From Aliiroseovarius sp. PrR006 (lineage in GTDB: Bacteria; Pseudomonadota; Alphaproteobacteria; Rhodobacterales; Rhodobacteraceae), in assembly GCF_010500215.1 (NCBI RefSeq), contig NZ_JAAGOY010000004.1, forward strand, positions 930,001-994,000: 64,000 bases of DNA, read 5' to 3'. Positions 17,758 through 27,094 of the stretch are shown piece after piece (positions within the stretch are counted from its first letter, which is position 1; each line of letters begins with the position of its first letter). The notes under the pieces are model-generated. The model did not search any database and had not been told where the DNA came from. It saw nothing but the letters and a program-made list of their open reading frames with translations. The translations under genes were made by a program, and so were the position numbers.

Positions 17758-17945
17758 TATCGTCCCCCGCCCGAAGGCAACCGTTCGCGGATGATCGTCG
17801 TGATCTCGATCAGGATGGACGAGTTTTTGTCCAACACCGCGCGCGTCGCCTGATCCTTCTGCAAGTCGCGATAGAGCAGATAGAAGACCAGCAAGACCCA
17901 GGGGCCATGCTCGGCCACCAGCTTCAGGATCATGTCACTTGCCAT
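17757..17945 (-). CDS. Small single-span holin-like protein
   Basis: The 62-residue product has one N-terminal membrane segment (HGPWVLLVFYLLYRDL, about residues 13-28) followed by a charged helical tail. This is the layout of small BhlA/UviB-type holin-like proteins found beside phage endolysins. The ATG at 17945 (MASDM) overlaps the 3' end of the larger holin gene by 11 bases; a second in-frame ATG at 17933 is an alternative start. A role as second holin or antiholin is inferred from form and position. Confidence 0.6.
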   Translation of the reverse strand: MASDMILKLVAEHGPWVLLVFYLLYRDLQKDQATRAVLDKNSSILIEITTIIRERLPSGGGR

Positions 17946-18519
17946 TTTGCTGCGCCTTCCAATCCTGCAGGGCTGCATTGTCGCTGACATCCACATTCGC
18001 TGGGACGGTTGCCGAGAGCTGGCGAATGCCCAACTGAGCAAAGCCTGCGGCGACAGGCGCGGCCTCTTGTGGACCTGCAGACGCCCGCAACTCATTGGCG
18101 CGCACCAGCACCTCGGCGATCGAGCGCTGAAATTCCTGCCCTTTCACCTGCTGACGGGCTCCGAAATAGAAGCTGACAATGGCCCCCATCAGCCACCACA
18201 GCGGCTCGGGCACCAGCGTGATGCCCAGCATCCGATCCGCAAACCAGACCGGGTCCACCATCGCGGCAGCGAAAAGCCCCAGCGTCGACAGGGCCAAAGC
18301 CGGTCGCGGCACGCGGTTCAGAGCGTCCATGAAGCGGTCAAACCGACCGCGACGGGCATGGGCGAACTCGGCGGCGAAGGCCTCGATTGCGGTCATCTGC
18401 AATCCGGCATCGCGGGCCGAGGCAGCCTCGGCGTTCTCACGAAACACTTCTGCGGTCTCACGCACCACATTACCGCGCCCGCCGAACAGCACGCGGATCA
18501 CATCACCAATTACACCCAT
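17935..18519 (-). CDS. Holin of the GTA-release type (GTA_holin_3TM-like)
   Basis: The 194-residue protein has a charged N-terminal helical part (VVRETAEVFRENAEA), then hydrophobic segments near residues 74-90 and 103-120 and a soluble C-terminal tail. The RFMDALNRVPRPALALSTLGLFAAAMVDP region matches what I know of the holin family used for release of Rhodobacter capsulatus gene transfer agent. Holins open the inner membrane so that the endolysin can reach the cell wall. The start overlaps the endolysin stop by 10 bases. No capsid genes are in the window, as expected because GTA release genes usually lie apart from the structural cluster. Confidence 0.78.
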   Translation of the reverse strand: MGVIGDVIRVLFGGRGNVVRETAEVFRENAEAASARDAGLQMTAIEAFAAEFAHARRGRFDRFMDALNRVPRPALALSTLGLFAAAMVDPVWFADRMLGITLVPEPLWWLMGAIVSFYFGARQQVKGQEFQRSIAEVLVRANELRASAGPQEAAPVAAGFAQLGIRQLSATVPANVDVSDNAALQDWKAQQNGK

Positions 18520-19121
18520 GCCCGCACCCGTTCCCTGTGAGCCTCATCTGTCAGGTGATAACGGGGCGCGATGAATTCCTCAGCGCGCTTGATCCACCCG
18601 CCTTTGCCGCCATCCTTGCGCCGCGCATATTTGCGCGAGGTTGGGCGGCGGTCTGCCAACCGGTAGTAATAGTTGCGCCGCTCGATCCCGTAGGCATCCA
18701 CCAGATGGCCCGACGCGGCCTTCATGGCGGCGCGCGCGATACCCAAGGTCTGCGGCCCAAGCGCCCCGTCCTGTGACAGTTCATAGCCCATCTTGGCAAG
18801 CAGTCGCTGTAGAATCCGCACCGCATTTCCACCCGCGTTGACATACATGTCGAACACTGTGGCCTGCAGCGGTTCTGGCAGTTCATCAATCCGAGGCTTG
18901 TAGAAGTAGTGCTTCAGAAAGATGTCACGCGCCTGCGCACGGGTCAGGCGCCTCACGTCCGAGGGCGTGATCTTGCCGTCCCCGTCCAAGTCCAACCCCA
19001 GCCGACGCATGGTGTGGATCGTGACCCCGAATTTCGTCGCCCCGCCGGGATCATCGGGGTCATTCACGTAGCCGCCTTCACGGGCGACGATCTGATCTGC
19101 GATGTCTGTGACGCTCTGCAT
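18510..19121 (-). CDS. Endolysin, glycosyl hydrolase 108 family (GTA/phage type)
   Basis: The 203-residue enzyme carries the GH108 N-acetylmuramidase signature with catalytic Glu15 in REGGYVNDPDDPGGATKFGVT and a C-terminal peptidoglycan-binding-like half with DGALGPQT near residue 118. It cleaves peptidoglycan glycan strands. No signal peptide is present, so it depends on the holin encoded by the overlapping next gene. An 8-bp hairpin (19131-19151) lies between ccmE and this start and may limit read-through. The pairing with a 3TM holin parallels the separate endolysin/holin unit of R. capsulatus GTA. Confidence 0.85.
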   Translation of the reverse strand: MQSVTDIADQIVAREGGYVNDPDDPGGATKFGVTIHTMRRLGLDLDGDGKITPSDVRRLTRAQARDIFLKHYFYKPRIDELPEPLQATVFDMYVNAGGNAVRILQRLLAKMGYELSQDGALGPQTLGIARAAMKAASGHLVDAYGIERRNYYYRLADRRPTSRKYARRKDGGKGGWIKRAEEFIAPRYHLTDEAHRERVRAWV

Positions 19122-19130
19122 CCGGGCCTT

Positions 19131-19151
19131 CCCCGCGTTTGTAACACGGGG
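19131..19151 (-). other. Hairpin between ccmE and the endolysin gene
   Basis: On the minus strand CCCCGTGT pairs with ACGCGGGG (one G-U) just 10 bases before the endolysin ATG. No T-run follows. It could dampen translation or transcription of the lysis cassette from the ccmE side. Confidence 0.4.
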
Positions 19152-19186
19152 GTAAGGCTGCGGAACTCAGGTTAACAATATCGAAA

Positions 19187-19639
19187 TCAGTCGGTCGGTT
19201 CGACGTAGACGCCGCTTTCCTTCAGGCTGTCCACGACTTCTTTCGGCATGTATTCCTCGTCATGTTTGGCAAGGATCTCAGAAGCTTCAAAGACGCCGTC
19301 GACATAGGTCCCGGTGCCGATCATGCCTTGATTTTCGGCAAACAGATCGGGCAGCACGCCGGTATAGCGCACGGGCACCGTCTCGGCCCCGTCGGTCACC
19401 GAGAAGCTGACCGTCTCGCCTTGTCCGCGCACGATCGAGCCATCGGACACCAGCCCGCCCATACGGAACACCTCGTCCGCGCGGGGCGGTTCGGCGATCA
19501 CTTCTGTGGGCGAGCGGTAATAGTTGATCCCGTCCTTCAGCGCAAAGCCAATCAGCCCCGTCGACAGCGCCAACGCCACGAAAGCCAGAACGATAATCTG
19601 GATACGACGGGTTTTCTTCAGGCTTTTCAGACCGGCCAT
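19187..19639 (-). CDS. ccmE: Cytochrome c maturation heme chaperone CcmE
   Basis: The 150-residue protein has a basic N-terminus, one membrane anchor (about residues 13-33) and an OB-fold periplasmic domain with the covalent heme-binding His126 in LAKHDEEYMP, followed by Tyr130. It receives heme from CcmC/D and hands it to CcmF. It lies 22 bases after argC on the same strand; ccmF is displaced about 2 kb downstream by the lysis cassette. Confidence 0.95.
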   Translation of the reverse strand: MAGLKSLKKTRRIQIIVLAFVALALSTGLIGFALKDGINYYRSPTEVIAEPPRADEVFRMGGLVSDGSIVRGQGETVSFSVTDGAETVPVRYTGVLPDLFAENQGMIGTGTYVDGVFEASEILAKHDEEYMPKEVVDSLKESGVYVEPTD

Positions 19640-19660
19640 TTCAGGCTCCTTTTCAATCGC

Positions 19661-20689
19661 TTACGGAAACACCGGTGGCATCATCAGCCCGGTGGTTTCA
19701 TCTTCGCCCAGCATCAGGTTTGCGTTTTGCAACGCCTGCCCAGACGATCCTTTGCACAGGTTGTCCAAAGCCGACACGACCAAAGCACGGCCCGGAATAC
19801 GGTCGCCCGCCACGCCCAGATGACACTGGTTCGATCCCATCACCTGCCCCATACCCGGCAGTTTGCCGAAGGGCAGCACGGTGACGAAGGGCTCGTCCGC
19901 ATATTGCGCGACCAACGCGGCATGGATCGCCTGCGGGTCGCCGTCCACATAGCAGTCGGCCAGAATACCCCGGTTCACCGGCACCAGATGCGGGGTGAAT
20001 TGGATACGCACATCGCGTCCAGCCAGCATCGAGAATTCCTGATCGAACTCGCCCAGATGACGGTGGGTGCCGCCCTGCGCATAGCCCAAAACATCAGTCG
20101 AGCGTTCGGCGAACAGCATGTTCTCCTTCAGCGACCGGCCAGCGCCCGAGATCCCGTTCTTCAGGTCACAAATGATCCGGTCCAGATCGACCAACCCACC
20201 CGAGATCAAAGGGCGCAACGCATATTGCACGGTCGCGGCGTTACAGCCGGTGCCAGCCACCAGACGCGCATTTTTGATGTCGTCGCGATAGAACTCGGTC
20301 AGGCCATAGACAGCCGTTTTCTGCAGCTCGACCGCCACATGCGGTGCGCCATACCATTTTTCGTACTCGGCCGGATCGCGCAGACGGAAATCCGCACCCA
20401 GATCGACGACTTTTACGCTTTCGGGCAGATCGCGCACCAGTGCTTGGCTCAACCCATGCGGCAGAGCGGCAAAGGCCAGATCGACGTTCGAAAAGTCGAT
20501 CTCATCCATTTTGACCAGCTTCGGCAGATCCAGATGGCGCAGATGGGGATAAACGTCCGACATCTCTTGCCCGGCCTTGCGATCAGCGGAGAGGGCGACG
20601 ATTTCCATCGACGGATGGGTTGCGATCAGGCGGACAAGCTCGGCTCCGGTGTAGCCGGACGCACCAAGAATGGCGATTTTGTGGGTCAT
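19661..20689 (-). CDS. argC: N-acetyl-gamma-glutamyl-phosphate reductase
   Basis: The 342-residue enzyme has the Rossmann motif [13 protein letters not shown] at residues 8-20 and the catalytic Cys149 in GTGCNAATV, with the length and motifs of the long ArgC type. It reduces N-acetylglutamyl-5-phosphate in arginine biosynthesis using NADPH. The ATG at 20689 is chosen by a perfect AGGAGG eight bases upstream; an in-frame ATG 18 codons earlier lacks one. It is co-directional with ccmE. Confidence 0.95.
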   Translation of the reverse strand: MTHKIAILGASGYTGAELVRLIATHPSMEIVALSADRKAGQEMSDVYPHLRHLDLPKLVKMDEIDFSNVDLAFAALPHGLSQALVRDLPESVKVVDLGADFRLRDPAEYEKWYGAPHVAVELQKTAVYGLTEFYRDDIKNARLVAGTGCNAATVQYALRPLISGGLVDLDRIICDLKNGISGAGRSLKENMLFAERSTDVLGYAQGGTHRHLGEFDQEFSMLAGRDVRIQFTPHLVPVNRGILADCYVDGDPQAIHAALVAQYADEPFVTVLPFGKLPGMGQVMGSNQCHLGVAGDRIPGRALVVSALDNLCKGSSGQALQNANLMLGEDETTGLMMPPVFP

Positions 20690-20743
20690 ACAGACCTCCT
20701 GCGAATTCGAAGGATAGATAGGTGTTTTGCGTGCGCCTTGCAA

Positions 20744-21556
20744 TCAGGCGGCTTCGAAAGCGATCTTTCGTCGCAGAAACTGGGTCGCACGGTTGGATAC
20801 TTGAGCGGGGTCGCCGGTGGTCAGGAACTTCGTCTCTGTCCCTGTTCCGCGCATCTTGGGATGGCGCTCAAGGTAGTCTGCAAGGCTTTCGGCCACCAGA
20901 TTGGCTTGGCTATAGACCTTCACATCTGCCCCCAGCGCGTCCTGAAACTCCTGCTCCATCAGCGGATAGTGGGTGCAGCCCAGGATGGCGGCCTCGGGCT
21001 TGGGCATCTTACGCTTCAGTGCGTCCACATGGCTGCGCACCAGCGCTTCGGCCAGGATCATGTCGCCGTCTTCGATGGCATCCACGACACCACCACAGGC
21101 CTGCGCCTCGACATCCACGCCGATGGCGCGGAAGGCGAGTTCGCGCTGGAACGCACGGCTCGAGACGGTGGCGGGCGTGGCAAACAGCGCGACGTGCTTC
21201 ACCTCGACCTCGCGCGGTGGCGAGTTATCGCCCCACTGGCGTTCCGTCAGCGCTTCGATCAGGGGGACAAACACGCCCAGCACCCGCTTGTCAGTGGGGA
21301 TCCAGCTTTCCTGCATCCGGCGCAGCGCCGCAGCTGAGGCGGTGTTACAGGCCAGAATAACCAGATCGCAGCCTTGATCCCACAGGGCGGAAACCGCCTT
21401 GGTCGTCAAGTCATAGACATCATCCGCGTCCCGTACCCCGTATGGTGCGTGCGCGTTGTCGCCGTAATAGACAAAATCTACATCCGGAAGGCGTTTCGAG
21501 ACCGCATCCAGAACCGTCAATCCGCCCAGACCGCTATCGAAAATACCTACTGCCAT
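20744..21556 (-). CDS. murI: Glutamate racemase
   Basis: The 270-residue protein shows the MurI motifs: [10 protein letters not shown] with Asp7-Ser8, [10 protein letters not shown] following catalytic Cys70, and GCTHYPL with the second catalytic Cys194. It supplies D-glutamate for peptidoglycan. The ATG at 21556 gives the normal start [11 protein letters not shown]; it lies five bases after the stop of the acyltransferase gene, so the two are probably co-transcribed. Confidence 0.95.
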   Translation of the reverse strand: MAVGIFDSGLGGLTVLDAVSKRLPDVDFVYYGDNAHAPYGVRDADDVYDLTTKAVSALWDQGCDLVILACNTASAAALRRMQESWIPTDKRVLGVFVPLIEALTERQWGDNSPPREVEVKHVALFATPATVSSRAFQRELAFRAIGVDVEAQACGGVVDAIEDGDMILAEALVRSHVDALKRKMPKPEAAILGCTHYPLMEQEFQDALGADVKVYSQANLVAESLADYLERHPKMRGTGTETKFLTTGDPAQVSNRATQFLRRKIAFEAA

Positions 21557-21560
21557 CGCC

Positions 21561-22433
21561 CTATGCCTTGTGCTTGTCCTCGAACTCGAACCCATAGGTG
21601 CCTTGGGCACCGGGTGTCTTGGACAAGGCATAGGTCCGATCGCGCAGGAAATCCATCATGGATTTGGCGTCTTTGGCATATTCGCCCCATTCTGCTGGCA
21701 AAATCGGCGGACCGACCGACAAGCTCACGGGTTTGTCGGTCCGCTTTCCGAATTCTCGGATCAAAAGCGCCATGCGCAGCGTCGTGTGCAAGTGGCTGGC
21801 CACCTGAAAACTGCGCGAGTTGTGGCCGTGGAAACAGATCGGCACCACGGTCGCATTGGATTTCGCAATCAAGCGTGCCGTGAACCGACGCCAGCCGGGG
21901 TCCAGCGGCGTGCCGAACGGCTTTTGCGCGGTCGAAACCGTACCGCCGGGGAAAATTCCGACCGCTCCACCGTCCGCCAGATAGCTGCGCGCCGCGTTGC
22001 GCGTCTCAAGGTTCACCTTCATCGCCTCGCGCGTTTCGGCAAAATCGACGGGCAGGATCACCCTGTTCAGATCCTCGGCCTTGCGGAAGATCTGATGGGC
22101 CAGAATGCGAAAATCTCCGCGGTGGCGGCTAAGGATATTCCCCAGAACCAGCCCGTCCAGAATGCCGTACGGGTGGTTGGCGACCACGATCACAGGACCG
22201 TCGCGCGGGATCAGATCCAGCGACCCTTCGACGAAATCCAGCGACAGCCCGTAGCGCTCGACCATCACCTGCCAGAAGTCCCGTCCCTGCGCGACATCGG
22301 CATCATAGCCATGGGCGCGCTTGATCAGGCGAAGCCGCCCGGTCGCGTTCTCCATGACCCGGATGACCGCACGGCCGGGACGCGTTTCGGCGCTGTGGGC
22401 ATAGGTGATGTCGCGGGCGACGTGTCTGCTCAT
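21561..22433 (-). CDS. Lysophospholipid acyltransferase family protein
   Basis: The 290-residue protein has the acyltransferase motifs [10 protein letters not shown] (His and Asp five residues apart rather than the classical four, near residues 86-95) and FPGGTVST (about residue 160), which resemble the PlsC-like domain of hemolysin/ornithine-lipid acyltransferases (COG3176 type). It probably transfers an acyl chain to a lyso-lipid at the inner membrane. AAGGA precedes the ATG. It precedes murI in the same transcript. Confidence 0.8.
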   Translation of the reverse strand: MSRHVARDITYAHSAETRPGRAVIRVMENATGRLRLIKRAHGYDADVAQGRDFWQVMVERYGLSLDFVEGSLDLIPRDGPVIVVANHPYGILDGLVLGNILSRHRGDFRILAHQIFRKAEDLNRVILPVDFAETREAMKVNLETRNAARSYLADGGAVGIFPGGTVSTAQKPFGTPLDPGWRRFTARLIAKSNATVVPICFHGHNSRSFQVASHLHTTLRMALLIREFGKRTDKPVSLSVGPPILPAEWGEYAKDAKSMMDFLRDRTYALSKTPGAQGTYGFEFEDKHKA

Positions 22434-22502
22434 CTGCGTGATCCTTGATGGACGCCATATCTGGCAGCGCGATGTAACAGGTTTATGTCGCCCGATGAAC
22501 TC

Positions 22503-25500
22503 TTATTCCGCAGCTTCCTGCACCGGATCGGTGCCATCAAACTTCGCCCACAGCACGCGGCGTTTGGTGTCTGCTGCGACGACGCTCGCCTCTTTCACCG
22601 GACCGAAGCCGCGGATCGACAGGGGCAGCGCCGCGATTTCCAACGCGACCTCGATGTTGGCCTCGGTCAAGCCTGCCACCAGACGCTGCATATCGACCTC
22701 GTAATCGGCGATCAACTTGCGTTCGGTTACACGTTCGGCAGACCGGCCAAAGGGATCAAGCGCTGTGCCACGCAGGCCTTTCATCTTGGCCAGAAGCGGT
22801 GCGGCCTTCTCGAACCACTGCCCAAAGCCGCGTTTTTTCGGACGGCCAACGGGGTCCGTGCCCCCCAACAATGGCGGCGCAAGGTGATAGGTCAGTTTCA
22901 GATCGCCATCGAACTCGGCCTCGGCCTTTGCGCGGGTTTCCGTGAGCAAGCGCGCGACCTCGTATTCGTCCTTGTAGGCCAGCAGTTTGTGATAGCCTTT
23001 CGCAACGGTTTCCTGCAGTTCTTCCGGCATCGCCCCTACGAAATCGCGGTATTTCCGGGCCATCGCTTCGTTCTGATAGCTCACCAGATGATCCGCACGG
23101 AAGGCGATGATATCTGCCAGAGACTTGGGCAGCTCCACCACATCTTTCTGCGTATACTTCGCGGCCTCTTCCGGGAAAGCCACCGCCCAGCGCCCCAGTT
23201 CAAACGCGCGTTTGTTGCGCTCGGGTGCTTGGCCATTCAGGTCAATCGCATGCATGAGGGCCTCATGCGTCAGCGGCACATAGCCCGCCTGCCACGACGC
23301 GCCCAGCACCATCATGTTCGAGAAGATGCTGTCGCCCATCAGAACCCGCGCCAATTCGCTTGCATCAAACATCGACAGACGGTCCCGCAGACGCGCCTGC
23401 AAGGACAATTGCAGCTGGTCGCCCGGAATGCTGAAATCCGTATCGCGGGTGAACTCACCCGTCACGGTTTCATGGCTATCCACCACCGCCCCGGTGCGCC
23501 CCGTCTTGGTCAGGCCCAACGTCGTTGACGCCGCCGAGACCACCAGCTCGCACCCGATCAGCGCGTCGCATTCCCCAGTGGCCACGCGAATGGCCGAGAT
23601 ATCTTCGGGTTTCTCTGCCAGCCGCAAATGCACCGTCACCGCGCCGCCTTTTTGGGCCAGCCCCGCCATCTCCATCATGCCAGCGCCCTTCCCATCGATA
23701 TGCGCGGCTTGTGCCATCACGGCCCCGATCGTCACAACGCCGGTGCCCCCGACGCCGGTGATCACCGTGTTGAAGGTGCCGTCGATCTTCGGCAGCGCGG
23801 GCATGGGCAGATCCGGCAGGTCGATCTCGGCCGTAGCCGCCTTTTTCAGCTTCGCGCCTTCCACCGTTACAAAGCTGGGGCAGAAGCCGTTCACACAGCT
23901 GAAATCCTTGTTGCAGCTGGACTGGTCGATAGCACGTTTGCGGCCCAGCTCGGTCTCGACCGGAACAATAGACACGCAGTTCGACTGCACACCGCAATCG
24001 CCGCAGCCTTCGCAAATATCCGTATTGATAAAGACCCGCTTATCCGGGTCCGGGAACAGCCCGCGCTTGCGGCGGCGGCGCTTTTCAGCGGCACAGGTTT
24101 GGATATAGAGGATGATCGACACCCCCTTCAATTCCCTGCATTTTTCTTCAATGGGCAACAGTTCGTCGCGTGAATGCAGGCTCACCCCGCTGGGGAACGC
24201 ACCGCGGTCGACATCTTCTTTGTCGTCATACACGACGAAGATATTCTTCACCCCCATCGCCAGCACTTCGCGGGCAATTCGGGGCGCATCCAGATCGCCT
24301 TCGTTGGTCTGGCCCCCGGTCATCGCAACCGCATCATTGTAGAGGATTTTGTAGGTGATGTTCACATCCGCAGCCAGTGCTGCGCGGATCGCCAAAATGC
24401 CCGAGTGGTTGTAGGTCCCGTCGCCCAGGTTCTGGAATACGTGATTGGTTTTCGAGAACGGCGCCTCGCCGATCCAGTTCACGCCTTCGCCGCCCATCTG
24501 GGTCGATCCCAGCGTCGAGCGATCCATCCACTGCACCATATAGTGACACCCGATCCCCGCGTATCCGCGGCTACCATCTGGCAGTTTGGTCGAGGTGTTG
24601 TGCGGGCAGCCCGAGCAGAAATAGGGCAAGCGCGCCGCGATATTTGGCGCATTGTCCGCCCCGCGTGCCTGTGCCAGCGCCTCAAGCCCCGCTTTGACGG
24701 CTTCTGTGCCGCGCCCCTCTTCGACCAGAATATCGCCCAGCTTTTCGGCGATCATGATCGGGTCCAAGGCATAGCGCGTCGGGAACAACTCTAACTGGCG
24801 CCCGTTTTCCCATGTGTCGCCTTTGTGCCAGCCGTAGACACGGCGACCCCGGCGGTCATCAAAGATGGCCTCCTTGATCTGAACTTCGATCAGTTTGCGT
24901 TTTTCTTCAACGACAACGATCAGATCGAGTCCCTCGGCCCATTCGTGGAAGCTGGTCATATCCAGCGGCCAAGTCTGCCCGACCTTATAGGTGGTGATCC
25001 CCAAACGTTCGGCCTCAGCCTCGTCGATCCCCAACAGGTTCAGCGCATGAACCAGATCCAGCCAATTCTTGCCCGCCGCGACGAAGCCGATTTTCGCCCC
25101 CGGCTTACCCCAGACCCGCTTGTCGATACGGTTCGCGCGGGCGTAGGCCTCGGCGGCGAAACGTTTATAGTCGATCATCCGCGCTTCTTGCGGGATACGG
25201 TCGTCAATCAGACGGATGTTCAGCCCACCTTCCGGCATGTCGAACTCGGGCGTGACCAGCTGCATCCGATCCACGCGGCCATCCACAACTGACGTTGCCT
25301 CGACCGTGTCTTTCATCACCTTCAACCCGGCCCACAGGCCCGAAAAGCGGCTGAGGCCATATCCATAGACACCAAAGTCGATAATTTCCTGTACGCCCGC
25401 AGGGCTGAGCACCGGGATATACGCATCCACCATCGCCCAGTCGGATTGGTGCAATACGGTCGAGCTTTCGCCCGTGTGGTCATCCCCCATCGCCATTAGA

Positions 25501-25919
25501 ACGCCGCCCCTCGGTGACGATCCAGCCATGTTGGCGTGACGCATTACATCGCCGGTGCGGTCCACGCCGGGTCCCTTGCCGTACCACAGGCCAAAAACAC
25601 CATCGCGCGCACCTCCGCCACGCACCTCTGCTTGCTGACTGCCCCACAAAGCCGTGGCGGCCAGATCTTCGTTCAGGCCCGGTTGGAAAAGAATGTCATT
25701 CTCGCTCAAGACGCCCTGCGCGCGCGACATCCATAAGTCTACAGCGCCCAATGGAGAGCCACGATATCCGGTCACATAGCCAGAGGTGTCGAACCCCGCC
25801 CGCCGGTCCCGCTCACGTTGTGTCAGCATCAAGCGCACCAGCGCCTGCGTGCCATTCAACAACACCTGATCTTTCGACAGATCGAACCGGTCATTCAGAG
25901 TGATTTCTGGCTTGCCCAT
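22503..25919 (-). CDS. Fused indolepyruvate:ferredoxin oxidoreductase
   Basis: The 1138-residue polypeptide joins the alpha part (N-terminal pyrimidine-binding domain with SGYVTGYRGSPLG, TPP-binding domain with CSGCPHNTS and GIGCHYM), an iron-sulfur segment (CEGCGDCG and further Cys to about residue 695) and the gamma domain (GVGGTGVVTIGAVMAQAAH, about residue 735). It oxidatively decarboxylates aryl pyruvates from aromatic amino acid breakdown, yielding aryl-acetyl-CoA and reduced ferredoxin. The ATG at 25919 has GGGAGG upstream. A divergent LysR gene is the likely regulator. Confidence 0.93.
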   Translation of the reverse strand: MGKPEITLNDRFDLSKDQVLLNGTQALVRLMLTQRERDRRAGFDTSGYVTGYRGSPLGAVDLWMSRAQGVLSENDILFQPGLNEDLAATALWGSQQAEVRGGGARDGVFGLWYGKGPGVDRTGDVMRHANMAGSSPRGGVLMAMGDDHTGESSTVLHQSDWAMVDAYIPVLSPAGVQEIIDFGVYGYGLSRFSGLWAGLKVMKDTVEATSVVDGRVDRMQLVTPEFDMPEGGLNIRLIDDRIPQEARMIDYKRFAAEAYARANRIDKRVWGKPGAKIGFVAAGKNWLDLVHALNLLGIDEAEAERLGITTYKVGQTWPLDMTSFHEWAEGLDLIVVVEEKRKLIEVQIKEAIFDDRRGRRVYGWHKGDTWENGRQLELFPTRYALDPIMIAEKLGDILVEEGRGTEAVKAGLEALAQARGADNAPNIAARLPYFCSGCPHNTSTKLPDGSRGYAGIGCHYMVQWMDRSTLGSTQMGGEGVNWIGEAPFSKTNHVFQNLGDGTYNHSGILAIRAALAADVNITYKILYNDAVAMTGGQTNEGDLDAPRIAREVLAMGVKNIFVVYDDKEDVDRGAFPSGVSLHSRDELLPIEEKCRELKGVSIILYIQTCAAEKRRRRKRGLFPDPDKRVFINTDICEGCGDCGVQSNCVSIVPVETELGRKRAIDQSSCNKDFSCVNGFCPSFVTVEGAKLKKAATAEIDLPDLPMPALPKIDGTFNTVITGVGGTGVVTIGAVMAQAAHIDGKGAGMMEMAGLAQKGGAVTVHLRLAEKPEDISAIRVATGECDALIGCELVVSAASTTLGLTKTGRTGAVVDSHETVTGEFTRDTDFSIPGDQLQLSLQARLRDRLSMFDASELARVLMGDSIFSNMMVLGASWQAGYVPLTHEALMHAIDLNGQAPERNKRAFELGRWAVAFPEEAAKYTQKDVVELPKSLADIIAFRADHLVSYQNEAMARKYRDFVGAMPEELQETVAKGYHKLLAYKDEYEVARLLTETRAKAEAEFDGDLKLTYHLAPPLLGGTDPVGRPKKRGFGQWFEKAAPLLAKMKGLRGTALDPFGRSAERVTERKLIADYEVDMQRLVAGLTEANIEVALEIAALPLSIRGFGPVKEASVVAADTKRRVLWAKFDGTDPVQEAAE

Positions 25920-25968
25920 GCCGTACCTCCCAATACGAATAGCTTGCTGGAGACTGGCCTCCATTTTA

Positions 25969-25985
25969 GGTCATAATATATGACC
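25969..25985. promoter_or_regulatory. Inverted repeat GGTCAT-N5-ATGACC, candidate operator
   Basis: The perfect 17-base repeat GGTCATAATATATGACC lies 50 bases before the oxidoreductase start, in the divergent promoter region shared with the LysR gene at 26087. The location fits a regulator binding site. Confidence 0.5.
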
Positions 25986-26086
25986 CATCAAAACAAATCC
26001 AATCACAATCCGTTCTGGCTTTCATCACGATTCTGATGGTAACAGTATGAATAGATTACACGCTAACAGGGATTGGTTCGTACGTC

Positions 26087-26980
26087 ATGGACTGGGATAA
26101 GCTCAGAATATTTCACGCCGTGGCGGATGCAGGGTCGCTGACCCATGCGGGTGACGCGCTTCATTTGTCCCAATCCGCTGTGTCCCGCCAGATCAGAGCG
26201 CTTGAGGAAGGGTTGAACGCAACCCTGTTTCACCGTCATGCGCGCGGACTGATTCTCACCGAACAGGGTGAGCTGCTGTTTGACGCCACCAAAGCGATGA
26301 ACCAGCGCCTTGAAGCAGCCGTTGCACGCATTCGCGACAGCAAGGAAGAGGTGTTTGGCGAGCTTCGCGTCACGACCACCACCGCGTTCGGGTCAATGTG
26401 GCTGGCGCCCCGCCTGCCGAAGCTTTACGAAAGCTATCCCGACCTGCGCATCGATCTGATGCTGGAAGAGCGCGTTTTGGACTTGCCCATGCGCGAAGCG
26501 GATGTGGCCATTCGCATGAAAGAGCCCAGCCAGGCGGATTTGATCCGCAAACGGCTGATGGACGTACACATGCGCCTTTACGCGACCCCGAGCTATCTAG
26601 AGGCCAACGGCACGCCCGAAACGCTCGAGGATCTGTCGAAGTTTCGCCTGATCTGTCAAAACACCTCGGCCGCGCAGGTCAGCGCCGGGGCCGCGTTGGT
26701 GCGCGAGCTGTTAACCTATGATGTCGGGTCGCTTCTGACCGTGAACAACTATTTTGGTGTGCTGCAATCGGTCTTGCATGACTTGGGGATTGGGGTCCTG
26801 CCGGACTATATCACACATGACTTCCCACAATTGACGCGCGTTCTGCCCGATGTGGAAAGCAAGGATATTCCGGTTTATCTGGCCTACCCCGAGGAATTGC
26901 GTGCTTCGAAGAGGATCGAGGCGTTCCGGGATTTTGTCACATCTGAGCTGGCAGCGCAGCGCCGCAGCATGGCAAGCTAA
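26087..26980 (+). CDS. LysR family transcriptional regulator
   Basis: The 297-residue protein has a typical LysR helix-turn-helix at residues 4-60 (LRIFHAVADAGSLTHAGDALHLSQSAVSRQIRALEEGL) and an effector-binding domain. It is transcribed divergently from the indolepyruvate oxidoreductase gene across 167 bases that hold a strong inverted repeat, so it most likely controls that gene in response to an aromatic amino acid derived ligand; the ligand is inference. Confidence 0.92.
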   Translation: MDWDKLRIFHAVADAGSLTHAGDALHLSQSAVSRQIRALEEGLNATLFHRHARGLILTEQGELLFDATKAMNQRLEAAVARIRDSKEEVFGELRVTTTTAFGSMWLAPRLPKLYESYPDLRIDLMLEERVLDLPMREADVAIRMKEPSQADLIRKRLMDVHMRLYATPSYLEANGTPETLEDLSKFRLICQNTSAAQVSAGAALVRELLTYDVGSLLTVNNYFGVLQSVLHDLGIGVLPDYITHDFPQLTRVLPDVESKDIPVYLAYPEELRASKRIEAFRDFVTSELAAQRRSMAS

Positions 26981-27094
26981 GAAATACATTCGCAAATAGT
27001 GATGCGATCACGCAACACTCACTTACACGCATTTAGGCCTTATTTTATTAACTCCAGCACTCCTTTACCGTGTTAAGTTTATATAATCATTGAA

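Noticed and set aside
19262-21337. A 691-codon frame antisense to ccmE, argC and murI
   Set aside because: Three well-defined genes occupy the opposite strand, and no start signal is seen.
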